A stretch of DNA of 64,000 nt from Modicisalibacter tunisiensis (lineage in GTDB: Bacteria; Pseudomonadota; Gammaproteobacteria; Pseudomonadales; Halomonadaceae), in assembly GCF_020148005.1 (NCBI RefSeq), contig NZ_JAGXFD010000001.1, positions 2,011,739 through 2,075,738 of the forward strand, written 5' to 3'. The position numbers and the translations under genes are program-made. Positions 1-7,688 of this stretch are shown one piece after another; position 1 is the stretch's first letter; the number at the start of each line of letters is the position of its first letter. A model generated the notes under the pieces. The model did no database searches. It saw only the letters and a program-made list of their open reading frames with translations, and had not been told where the DNA came from.

Positions 1-236
1 CCGGCCGGCTGCTGGAGCGCCTGGAGATGTCCACCGCGATGGTGCTGGATTTCGACCGCGACTTCTCGACGCCGACGCGCTGCCAGCACTTCGCCACCCG
101 CCTGCCCGCCTGGCTCCAGCGGCTCGACCGCGGCCTCTCCGAACGCTTCTCGCTCGAGGATCAGCTGATCGCCCGGCTGCACGCCGCGCATTCCCCGCAG
201 CTGGCGCCGAGCGCGGCGCCCCGCGCCACCCTGTAA
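1..236 (+). CDS. C-terminal part of an unidentified protein (5' end outside window)
   Basis: An open frame enters from the left edge (codons in phase with base 3) and ends at a TAA at 234-236. About 77 codons are visible. The visible tail is Arg/Leu-rich, probably helical, and ends in an Ala/Pro-rich stretch. The first in-window ATG (27) is unlikely to be the real start because the frame is open to the edge. I do not recognise the family. It is followed by a terminator-like hairpin and lies tail-to-tail with the RND pump gene, so it belongs to a separate transcript. Confidence 0.6.
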   Translation, partial: GRLLERLEMSTAMVLDFDRDFSTPTRCQHFATRLPAWLQRLDRGLSERFSLEDQLIARLHAAHSPQLAPSAAPRATL

Positions 237-261
237 CGACCGTCGTCGCCCGACAATTCCC

Positions 262-298
262 GCGCCTCGCCGAATGACTCGACGAGGCGCTCTGCTTT
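262..298 (+). terminator. Hairpin between convergent genes, probable terminator
   Basis: GCGCCTCG at 262-269 pairs with CGAGGCGC at 283-290. An inner CGA/TCG pair of triplets lengthens the stem to about 11 bp around a 5-nt loop. It is followed on the plus strand by a T-rich TCTGCTTT. It sits 25 bases after the stop of the left-edge gene and just beyond the RND gene stop. Confidence 0.55.
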
Positions 299-306
299 AC
301 TCCCCC

Positions 307-3300
307 TTACTTGCGACGCCACCGCGCGCCCATGCGCGCCCCCAGCTCCAGCATGCAGGGCGTGAGCAGCAGCGTCAGCCCGGTGGCGAAGGCCAGGCCG
401 CCGGCGATGGCGCTGGAGAGCTGGGTCCACCACTGGGTCGAGGGCGCGTGCCAGCCCAGGCTGGGCGTCAGCAGGTCGACGTTGACCCCCAGCACCATGG
501 GGATCAGCCCCAGCACTGTGGTGATCGCGGTGAGCAGCACCGGTCGCAGCCGTCGGCAGCCGGCTTCCAGCGCTGCCTGGCGGGCCGGCAGCCCGTCGCC
601 GCGCAGCTGGTTGTAGGTGTCGATCAGCACGATGTTGTTGTTCACCACGATGCCGGCCAGGGCGATGATGCCCATGCCCACCATGACGATGCCGAAGGGC
701 TGGGCGTTGAGCAGCAGACCCAGCAGCACGCCGGCGGTCGAGAAGACGATCGCCGAGAGCACCAGCGCGGTCTGGTAGAGGCTGTTGAACTGGGTGACCA
801 GAATGATCGTCATCAAAAACAGGGCGACGCCGAAGGCGCTGACTAGAAAACGGCTGGTTTCGGCCTGGTCCTCGCGCTCACCGGCCAGGTTGGCGCGCAC
901 GCCCTCGGGCAGCTCGGCCAGGCTCGGCGCCAGGGCGCGCAGCCGTTCGTCGACCTGACGGCCGGGCTGCACGTCGGCTTCCAGGGTGATGGCGCGGTGG
1001 CCGTCGATGCGGTGCAGGATGCCGACCTTGGGCGCGGGCGTGAGCCGCACGAACTGACGGATCGGCAGCTGGCCCCGGTTGGTATGCACGGTCAGGCGTT
1101 CGAGCTGGTCGAGGCTGCGCCGTACCGCCGGCAGACGGACCCGGATGTCCACCTCGTCGTCCACCTCGGGCGGCCGGTAGGTGGCCAGGGGCAGGCCGTT
1201 GGTGACCAGCTGTACGGCGCTGCCGATGGTCGCCACGTCGGCACCGAAGCGGGCCGCCGCCTCGCGATCCACCTCGATGCGCCACTCCACGCCCGGCAGG
1301 CTGCGATTGTCCTGAATGTCCCGGAAGCCGCCCAGGCGCTGCATGGCCGTGCGCAGCTGTTCCACGGCCGCGTCCAGTGTGTCCGGCTGGCGGCCGGTCA
1401 GCTCGATCTGGATCGGCTTGCCGCTGGTCGGGCCGCGCTCCTGTTCCTGAAACGCCAGGCGCACGCCGGGCAGGTCGCGGGTGCGCGCGGCCATGTCGTC
1501 GAGAATGGCACCCGCGGAGCGCCGCTTGTCCCAGTCGATCAGCGAAAAGTTGAGCTGGCCGATCACGTCGGCGGCCATGCGGGTGTCCGGCGCGGCGAAG
1601 GAGCGCGCATAGAGCGCGTCGATTTCGGGCATGCCGGCGACCCGGGCCTCGACACGACGCACGATGGCGTCCTTTTCGTCCACCGACAGGTCGCCGCGGG
1701 CGTGCACCAGAATCTGCGCGTTGTCGGGTTCCACCTCGGGAAAGAACACCACGCCATGATTGAAGCGTGCATAAGCGGCATAGATCACGGCCATGATGCC
1801 CAGGGCGCCGAGCAGCGCCAGGCCCGGGCGAGCCAACAGGCGGTCGAGGAGTCGGCGATAGAGCCGGGCGCCGACGTGCAGGCTTTCGCGGGTGGCGGGC
1901 GCATTCCGGCGGCGCAGCAGGTTGCCCAGGGTGGGCAGGAAGATCAGGGCCATCAGCAGCGAGGCCAGCAGGCACAGCACCACGGTGGCGGGCAGGTATT
2001 TCATGAACTCGCCGACCACGCCGGGCCAGAACAGCAGCGGCACGAACACCGCCAGGGTGGTGGCGGTCGAGGCGATCACCGGCCAGGCCATGCGTCCGGC
2101 GGCTCCCGCCCAGGCGTCCCGTGATGACAATCCCCGGGCGAGGTTGTAATCGGCCTGCTCGCCGACCACGATGGCGCCGTCCACCAGCATCCCGGCGACC
2201 AGGATCAGGGCGAACAGCACGACGATGTTGAGGGTGTAGCCGATGCTCCAGATCAGCAGGATGCCGGTCAGAAAGGCGCCGGGAATGGTCAGGCCGATCA
2301 GCAGCGCCGAACGCAGGCCCATGGTGGCGAGAATCACGATCAGCACCAGTACCACCGCGGTTAGCACGTTGTTGAGTAGGTCATCGAGCAGGGAGACGAC
2401 GGTGGTGGACTGGTCCATGATGGTGCGCAGCTGCAGGGTATTCGGCAGGCTGGGCCGGGCCTCGTCGAGCACGGCGTGGACGGCCCGGCTCGTGGCGATG
2501 ATGTTGGCCCCGGCGCGCTTGGCGATCTCCAGCACGACGGCGGGCTGGCCGTCGATCCGGGCATAGCCCTGCGGGTCCTTGAAGGTGCGATGGATGACCG
2601 CGACGTCGCCGAAGGTGACCACCCGGTCGCCGTCCACCTTGATCGGCATGGACAGCAGGTCGTCGAGGTTCTCGATCAGCCCGGGCACCTTGATCGCCAG
2701 GCGGCCGGCGCCGTTGTCGATGCTGCCGGCGGCGACCAGGCGATGATTGCGCGAGACCAGGTTGAACAGGGTGTCGAAGTCGATGCCGTAGCCGGCCAGT
2801 ACCTGCGGGTCGACGACGATTTCCATCAGGTCCTCGCGCTCGCCGGCGATATCGACGTCGAGTACCTGCGGCAGCCCCTCGATGGCGTCCCGGAGGCCAC
2901 GCGCCGCCAGCATCAGCTCGCCGGCGGAGAGCGGGCCGGAAAGTCCCACCGAGAGCACCGGAAACCGCGAGACGTTGACTTCCATGACCCGCGGTTCATC
3001 GGCCTCATCGGGCAGCGAGCTGCGGGCGATATCGACCTTTTCGCGCACGTCGGCCAGCGCCTGGCGCGGGTCGAAGCCGGCATCGAACTCCAGGGTGATC
3101 GAGGCATAGCCCTCGGCCGCCTGGGCGGTCATCTTGCGTACGCCCTCGATGGCCTGCAGTTCCTGCTCCATGGGGCGTACCAGCAGGCGTTCGGCGTCTT
3201 CCGGGCTGACGCCCTCGAGTGTCAGCGACACGTAGATGGTGGGGATCGTGACGTCCGGGTTAGCCTCCTTGGGGATGGCCAGGTAGGCCACGCCGCCGCC

Positions 3301-3372
3301 GATCAGCAGGAAGAGCAGCACCAGCAGGGTGGTCCGGGTGCGGTCGATGGCGGCGTCGATCCAGCGGCGCAT
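307..3372 (-). CDS. RND-family efflux transporter permease
   Basis: Inner-membrane resistance-nodulation-division pump subunit of 1021 residues, the usual RND length (AcrB/MexB superfamily). It has an N-terminal membrane segment (about 10-32), a periplasmic porter domain, a transmembrane bundle from about 335-510, a second porter half and a final bundle from about 855. The TM4 motif reads GMLVDGAIVVGE (about 394-405). The first proton-relay Asp (398) is present, but the second position is Gly399 where AcrB has Asp408. The TM10 motif is GIVVNNNIVLID, with Asn where AcrB has Lys940. The adaptor gene lies upstream, and its TGA shares one base with this ATG (TGATG), so the two are translationally coupled. 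No outer-membrane factor gene is visible. Substrate unknown; family assignment is secure. Confidence 0.93.
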   Translation of the reverse strand: MRRWIDAAIDRTRTTLLVLLFLLIGGGVAYLAIPKEANPDVTIPTIYVSLTLEGVSPEDAERLLVRPMEQELQAIEGVRKMTAQAAEGYASITLEFDAGFDPRQALADVREKVDIARSSLPDEADEPRVMEVNVSRFPVLSVGLSGPLSAGELMLAARGLRDAIEGLPQVLDVDIAGEREDLMEIVVDPQVLAGYGIDFDTLFNLVSRNHRLVAAGSIDNGAGRLAIKVPGLIENLDDLLSMPIKVDGDRVVTFGDVAVIHRTFKDPQGYARIDGQPAVVLEIAKRAGANIIATSRAVHAVLDEARPSLPNTLQLRTIMDQSTTVVSLLDDLLNNVLTAVVLVLIVILATMGLRSALLIGLTIPGAFLTGILLIWSIGYTLNIVVLFALILVAGMLVDGAIVVGEQADYNLARGLSSRDAWAGAAGRMAWPVIASTATTLAVFVPLLFWPGVVGEFMKYLPATVVLCLLASLLMALIFLPTLGNLLRRRNAPATRESLHVGARLYRRLLDRLLARPGLALLGALGIMAVIYAAYARFNHGVVFFPEVEPDNAQILVHARGDLSVDEKDAIVRRVEARVAGMPEIDALYARSFAAPDTRMAADVIGQLNFSLIDWDKRRSAGAILDDMAARTRDLPGVRLAFQEQERGPTSGKPIQIELTGRQPDTLDAAVEQLRTAMQRLGGFRDIQDNRSLPGVEWRIEVDREAAARFGADVATIGSAVQLVTNGLPLATYRPPEVDDEVDIRVRLPAVRRSLDQLERLTVHTNRGQLPIRQFVRLTPAPKVGILHRIDGHRAITLEADVQPGRQVDERLRALAPSLAELPEGVRANLAGEREDQAETSRFLVSAFGVALFLMTIILVTQFNSLYQTALVLSAIVFSTAGVLLGLLLNAQPFGIVMVGMGIIALAGIVVNNNIVLIDTYNQLRGDGLPARQAALEAGCRRLRPVLLTAITTVLGLIPMVLGVNVDLLTPSLGWHAPSTQWWTQLSSAIAGGLAFATGLTLLLTPCMLELGARMGARWRRK

Positions 3373-4463
3373 CAGGAGCCCTCGGGGGTGTCGGCGGGGA
3401 CGGGGGTCACCCGCTGGCCGGCCTTGACGAAACCGCCGCCCAGCGTGATCAGCCGCACCGGATCGGGCAGGCCGCCGACCCAGGCGTGCTCGGCATCGGC
3501 GCTGATCAGCTCGACGGGGCGAAAGCGTACGCGATTATCGGCGTCGACGGTCTTCACCCCCAGACGGCCCTGCTCATCGAGCACCAGCCGGGCCGGCGAC
3601 AGGCGGTGCGCCGGTCGGGGCGGCAGGGAAAGGGTCAGGGTGGCGCTGGCCCCGGCGACCCGCCAGCCTTCGGGGTTGGGCACGTCGGCTTCCAGGGCGA
3701 AGCGCCGAGTGGCCTCGTCGGCCTCGCTGGCCACGAAGCTGATTCGCCCCTCGAGGTGGCGGCCGTCGAGCAGGGCGAGACGCACGGGCATGCCGGCCGC
3801 AATGTCGGCGGCGCGCTGCTGCGGCAGCCAGGCGGTCGCCTTCAGGTGGCCGACATCCACCAGCCGGCCCAGCGTCTCGCCGACCTCGACGTAGGCCCCG
3901 GGGTCGATGTCGAACCGCTCGAGCGTTCCCGCGAACGGCGCGTCGATGCGGGTATCGGAGAGTGACTCCTGCAGGGTGGCCAGCGTGGCCTGACTGGCGG
4001 CCAGCTTGCTCTTCAGCCGCAGCAGTTCGTTGTTCGAGACCAGCTCGCGCCCGCGCAGCTGGCGCGCGCCCTCCAGCTCGGCGCGGGCCAGCGCCAGATC
4101 GGCCCGGGCCTGCTCGAGGCGGGCGGGCAGGTCGCCGGCGTCGAGGGTCGCCAGACGATCACCGGCGTCGACCCGGTCGCCCTGGGCGTGCGGCAGCGCC
4201 TCGACCCGTCCGGCGCGCCGCGCGCGCAGGACCACGCTGCGGCGAGGCTCGAGCTGGCCTTCCAGAATGACCTGCGGGGCATGGGGTTCGGCGTGTGACA
4301 GGCGAACCTCGACGCGGGGTGCCTCGGCGGTGGTCGTCTCGGTGGCGGAAGCGGGCGGTGTGTCGCGGAAATGCCGGCTGTCTCCGAAGGCGAGCCAGAG
4401 CAGCAGACCCAGGCTCAGCAGCAGCGCCAGCCAGGCGGGAGAGAGCATCGCTCGTATGCGCAT
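3372..4463 (-). CDS. RND efflux periplasmic adaptor (membrane-fusion protein, HlyD/AcrA type)
   Basis: Periplasmic adaptor of 363 residues that should link the downstream RND permease to an outer-membrane channel. An N-terminal hydrophobic segment of about 17 residues acts as anchor or signal. A split biotinyl-lipoyl domain (GRVEALPHAQGDRVDAGD, later DAPFAGTLERF) flanks an alpha-helical coiled-coil hairpin rich in Leu, Ala, Arg and Glu, followed by beta-barrel and membrane-proximal domains. I chose the ATG at 4463 (MRIRAML) because AGGA stands 8 bases upstream. An in-frame start 33 bases further up exists but has no clear ribosome site. First gene of a two-gene operon with the permease. Confidence 0.9.
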   Translation of the reverse strand: MRIRAMLSPAWLALLLSLGLLLWLAFGDSRHFRDTPPASATETTTAEAPRVEVRLSHAEPHAPQVILEGQLEPRRSVVLRARRAGRVEALPHAQGDRVDAGDRLATLDAGDLPARLEQARADLALARAELEGARQLRGRELVSNNELLRLKSKLAASQATLATLQESLSDTRIDAPFAGTLERFDIDPGAYVEVGETLGRLVDVGHLKATAWLPQQRAADIAAGMPVRLALLDGRHLEGRISFVASEADEATRRFALEADVPNPEGWRVAGASATLTLSLPPRPAHRLSPARLVLDEQGRLGVKTVDADNRVRFRPVELISADAEHAWVGGLPDPVRLITLGGGFVKAGQRVTPVPADTPEGS

Positions 4464-4544
4464 GACGGGATCCTGGTAAGGCCAAGCGGCGGCCACATGA
4501 CAGACCGCCCCGGCGCGAACGTCGAGGCGGTCAGTCTAACAGGT

Positions 4545-4570
4545 GGCGGAAGGCCCGAAAGCCTCCCGCC
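4545..4570 (-). terminator. Hairpin downstream of mqo
   Basis: GGCGGAAGGC (4545-4554) and GCCTCCCGCC (4561-4570) form a 10-bp stem with a 6-nt loop. The single mismatch becomes a G-U wobble on the minus strand, so the structure fits the mqo transcript. There is no strong U tract after it, hence moderate confidence. Confidence 0.45.
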
Positions 4571-4582
4571 TGTCGGTAGGGA

Positions 4583-6112
4583 TCAGCAGGCCGGTTCGGC
4601 CTCGGCGGGCGCACTGGCGGCCGTCCGGCGCGTGCGAAGCCCCAGGGCTTCATCACTGGCGGCACGGATGCGGCGCAGCAGGGCGGCATCACCGGCCAGG
4701 GCGTCGGCCCGGGCGGGGACCAGCCGCTGCAGCCGTGCCCGCCACTCGGGCGAGGCGAACTTCTCGGGGAAGCAGCGCTCGACCAGTTCCAGCATGATCG
4801 AGGTCGCCGTCGAGGCACCCGGGGAGGCGCCGAGCAGCGCGGCCAGCGAGCCGTCGCCGGCGGTGACGATCTCGGTGCCGAACTGCAGGACGCCACCCTT
4901 CTGCGGATCCTTCTTGATGATCTGCACGCGCTGGCCCGCCACTTCCAGCCGCCAGTCGCCGGGCTCGGCCGACGGGTAGAAGGCGCGCAGCTCCTCGACC
5001 CGCTCCTCGTGGGACAGCCGTACCTGATCGACCAGGTACTTGACCAGGCTGGCGTTGTGGCGGGCCACCGACAGCATGGGGCTGAGGTTGGACTTGCTGA
5101 CCGACTTGACCAGATCGAAGACCGAGCCGTTCTTGAGGAACTTGGTGGTGAAACCGGCGAAGGGGCCGAACAGCAGCGAGGGCTTGCCATTGACGTGGCG
5201 CCGGTCGAGGTGCGGGACCGACATCGGCGGGGCCCCGATGGCGGCCTTGCTGTAGACCTTGGCCTGGTGACGCGAGACGATCTCCGGGTCGTCGCAGCGC
5301 AGCCATTGCCCGCTCACCGGGAAACCGGCATAGCCACGTCCTTCGGGGATGCCGCTCTTCTGCAGCAGGCGCAGCGAGGCGCCGCCGGCACCGAGGAACA
5401 CGAAACGCGAGCGCAGCTCGCGGCGGTCACCGTTGCCGAGATGAATCGTCAGGGTCCAGGTGCCGTCGGCATTGCGCTCGAGGTTCTTGATGGTCTGGCC
5501 GGTGCTGACGCGCACCCGGTCGTTGTCCACGGCATGCAGGCGTGCCAGCAGCTGGTCGGTCAGCGCACCGAAGTTGACATCGGTGCCGCCCTCGGCCCAG
5601 GTGGCCGCCACCGGTTCTGCCGGGTCGCGGTCGGCCATCAGCAGCGGCGCCCACTCGGCGATGGTGCGGGCGTCCTGCGTGTAGTGCATGCCCTCGAAGC
5701 AGTGGTGCTGGGTCAGCGTCTCGTGGCGGGTCCGCAAGAAGCGCACGTTGTCCTCGCCACGCACGAAGCTCATGTGCGGGACAGGGGTGAGGAAGCCGGC
5801 GGGGTCGCCGAGATTGCCCTGCGAGGCGAGGTGGCTCCAGAACTGCTTGGATTCCTCGAAGAGGGTGTTGATGCGAATGGCCTTGGCAATGTCGACATCG
5901 CCATCGGCGGTCTCGGGCGTGTAGTTGAGTTCGCAGAGGCCGGCGTGGCCGGTTCCGGCGTTGTTCCAGGCGAACGAACTCTCGCTGGCCGTGGAGTCGA
6001 GTCGCTCGATGATCTCGATGCGGGCGTCGGGCTCCAGCTCGTGAAGGAGTGTCGCCAGCGTCGCGCTCATGACACCGGCCCCTACCAGTACGCAATCAAC
6101 CGTCTCGTCCAT
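4583..6112 (-). CDS. mqo: Malate:quinone oxidoreductase
   Basis: FAD-dependent, membrane-associated enzyme that oxidises malate to oxaloacetate and passes electrons to the quinone pool (TCA cycle and respiration). The 509-residue length matches the Mqo family. The N-terminus carries a dinucleotide-binding fold ([16 protein letters not shown]) followed by the Mqo-typical [48 protein letters not shown] near the C-terminus is also characteristic (split here: GVLQFGTE, then [17 protein letters not shown]). The last 25 residues are Ala/Pro/Glu-rich and variable. It is monocistronic, with a good promoter about 30 bases upstream of the ATG at 6112 and a hairpin after the stop. Confidence 0.96.
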   Translation of the reverse strand: MDETVDCVLVGAGVMSATLATLLHELEPDARIEIIERLDSTASESSFAWNNAGTGHAGLCELNYTPETADGDVDIAKAIRINTLFEESKQFWSHLASQGNLGDPAGFLTPVPHMSFVRGEDNVRFLRTRHETLTQHHCFEGMHYTQDARTIAEWAPLLMADRDPAEPVAATWAEGGTDVNFGALTDQLLARLHAVDNDRVRVSTGQTIKNLERNADGTWTLTIHLGNGDRRELRSRFVFLGAGGASLRLLQKSGIPEGRGYAGFPVSGQWLRCDDPEIVSRHQAKVYSKAAIGAPPMSVPHLDRRHVNGKPSLLFGPFAGFTTKFLKNGSVFDLVKSVSKSNLSPMLSVARHNASLVKYLVDQVRLSHEERVEELRAFYPSAEPGDWRLEVAGQRVQIIKKDPQKGGVLQFGTEIVTAGDGSLAALLGASPGASTATSIMLELVERCFPEKFASPEWRARLQRLVPARADALAGDAALLRRIRAASDEALGLRTRRTAASAPAEAEPAC

Positions 6113-6148
6113 AGTGGATATCAGCCCTTTGGCGATTCAGATGACGGG

Positions 6149-6157
6149 ATTATATCA
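6149..6157 (-). promoter_or_regulatory. Extended -10 promoter for mqo
   Basis: On the minus strand the sequence reads TGATATAAT: a perfect TATAAT (6149-6154) preceded by TG and one base, the extended -10 form. No good -35 is present, as expected for extended -10 promoters. A start near 6142 would leave a 5' UTR of about 30 bases. Confidence 0.6.
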
Positions 6158-6329
6158 TATTGCAATGCAAAAACGACCGGCGCAGAAGGGATGTATTATG
6201 CTGGGAGGCCTTTCCATAAGGGAAAGGTTTGTTCGGGATGAGCGAAGAAGCCCGTCTTCCCAGGCACTTATATTTAGTCTGCGAACATTTTGCGCGTAGT
6301 CCTGCGCCGGGTTTCAGGAGCATTTTCAG

Positions 6330-6983
6330 TCATCGCAGGCTGATGATCCGCCAGCCCCGCTCCCGGGCGACCTCGGCGAGGGCGGCATCGGGGTCGACGG
6401 CGACGGGGTGATCGACGCGCTCCAGCAGGGGGATGTCGTTGTGCGAGTCGCTGTAGAACCAGGCGTCGTCCAGGGTGACGTCGCGGGTGGCCAGCCACTG
6501 CTCGAGCCGGGTGATCTTGCCTTCGCGGAAGCTGGGCACGCCGCTCACGCGGCCGGTATAGCGTCCCCCGGCGGTTTCCGGTTCGACGGCGATCAGCTCG
6601 TCGACGCCCAGGCGGCGGGCGATGGGGCCGGTGATGAAGCGGTTGGTGGCGGTGATGATCAGCAGGGTGTCGCCCCGTGCCCGATGGCGGGCCAGCAGTT
6701 CCTCGCCCCGGGGCAGGATGTGCGGTTCGATCTTGCTGGCCATGAACTGCTGGTGCCAGGCGGCCAGCTGCTCCGGACTGTGCTCGGCCAGCGGCTTGAG
6801 CGCCAGGGCCAGGTAGGCGTGGATGTCCAGGGTGCCTTCCTGATAGGCCGCCAGGAAGCGTTCGTTGGCCTCGCGGTAGCTGATCGGGTCCACGGCGCCC
6901 TGTTCCACCAGGAACTCGCCCCAGGCATGGTCGCTGTCGATGCCCAGCAGCGTATTGTCGAGATCGAAGATGGCCAGGCTCAA
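6330..6983 (-). CDS. HAD-IB family phosphatase (SerB-like; possible histidinol-phosphatase)
   Basis: Haloacid-dehalogenase phosphatase of 217 residues. Motif I is FDLDNTLL (Asp6 nucleophile, Asp8), motif II is the Thr of IITATN, and motif IV is [10 protein letters not shown]. The layout is that of the HAD-IB group (SerB-related). It is divergent from rppH-ptsP, the same arrangement as in Pseudomonas, where the neighbour of rppH (PA0335) has, from memory, been reported to be histidinol-phosphate phosphatase. That role is plausible here because many gammaproteobacteria of this type lack the HisB phosphatase domain, but the sequence alone cannot separate it from other small-molecule phosphatases. 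It starts at ATG 6983. Confidence 0.85.
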   Translation of the reverse strand: MSLAIFDLDNTLLGIDSDHAWGEFLVEQGAVDPISYREANERFLAAYQEGTLDIHAYLALALKPLAEHSPEQLAAWHQQFMASKIEPHILPRGEELLARHRARGDTLLIITATNRFITGPIARRLGVDELIAVEPETAGGRYTGRVSGVPSFREGKITRLEQWLATRDVTLDDAWFYSDSHNDIPLLERVDHPVAVDPDAALAEVARERGWRIISLR

Positions 6984-7157
6984 TGCGCTCTCCTCAGGTC
7001 TGGTTGGTCGCTCATCGGGCGGGTGGCGAAAAGGCGGCGGCGATTATTGCAGAACTCCGACAGGCTTGCACATCGCGGCGCCGCCAAGCGTGTATTGATG
7101 CGCTTTCAGCGTTTGTGGAAGAATGGCAGCAATACTGGATTTCATAAGGTGAAGCCC

Positions 7158-7649
7158 GTGATCGACGCTGACGGCTTCCGCCCCAATGTTGGCATCATCA
7201 TCGCCAACCCGGAGGGCCAGCTGCTGTGGGCGCGTCGGGTGGGGCAGAACGCATGGCAATTCCCTCAGGGGGGCATCAAGGCCTACGAGACACCGCAGCA
7301 GGCGCTCTATCGCGAGCTGGAAGAGGAAATCGGCCTCACGCCCGATGACGTCGAGGTGCTGGCCTGTACCCGAGGGTGGTTGCGCTATCGTCTACCCCGA
7401 CGCATGGTCCGTACCCAATCGCGTCCGGTGTGCATCGGTCAGAAGCAGAAGTGGTTTCTGCTCAAGATCCGCTGTCAGGACAACCGCATCTGCATGGATA
7501 CCACGGCCAAGCCGGAGTTCGATGGCTGGCGCTGGGTCAGCTACTGGTATCCGCTGGGGCAGGTCGTGCCCTTCAAGCGCGAGGTCTATCGGCGCGCGCT
7601 GCGCGAACTCGCGCCCCGGGTGCAGCGCCTGGCCCGGGGGGGCGGCTGA
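7158..7649 (+). CDS. rppH: RNA pyrophosphohydrolase (Nudix)
   Basis: RppH removes pyrophosphate from 5'-triphosphate mRNA ends and so triggers RNase E-dependent decay. The protein is 163 residues. The start is GTG at 7158: the family begins M-I-D-x-x-G-(F/Y)-R-P-N-V-G, which matches here from the GTG, and AAGGTGA stands 6 bases upstream. The full Nudix box G-x5-E-x7-RELEEEIG lies at residues 39-60. It lies 39 bases ahead of ptsP, a conserved pair in Pseudomonas and relatives. Confidence 0.95.
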   Translation: MIDADGFRPNVGIIIANPEGQLLWARRVGQNAWQFPQGGIKAYETPQQALYRELEEEIGLTPDDVEVLACTRGWLRYRLPRRMVRTQSRPVCIGQKQKWFLLKIRCQDNRICMDTTAKPEFDGWRWVSYWYPLGQVVPFKREVYRRALRELAPRVQRLARGGG

Positions 7650-7688
7650 CATGCGGCCGCTGTCACACCGACAACAAGAAGAATGCTC

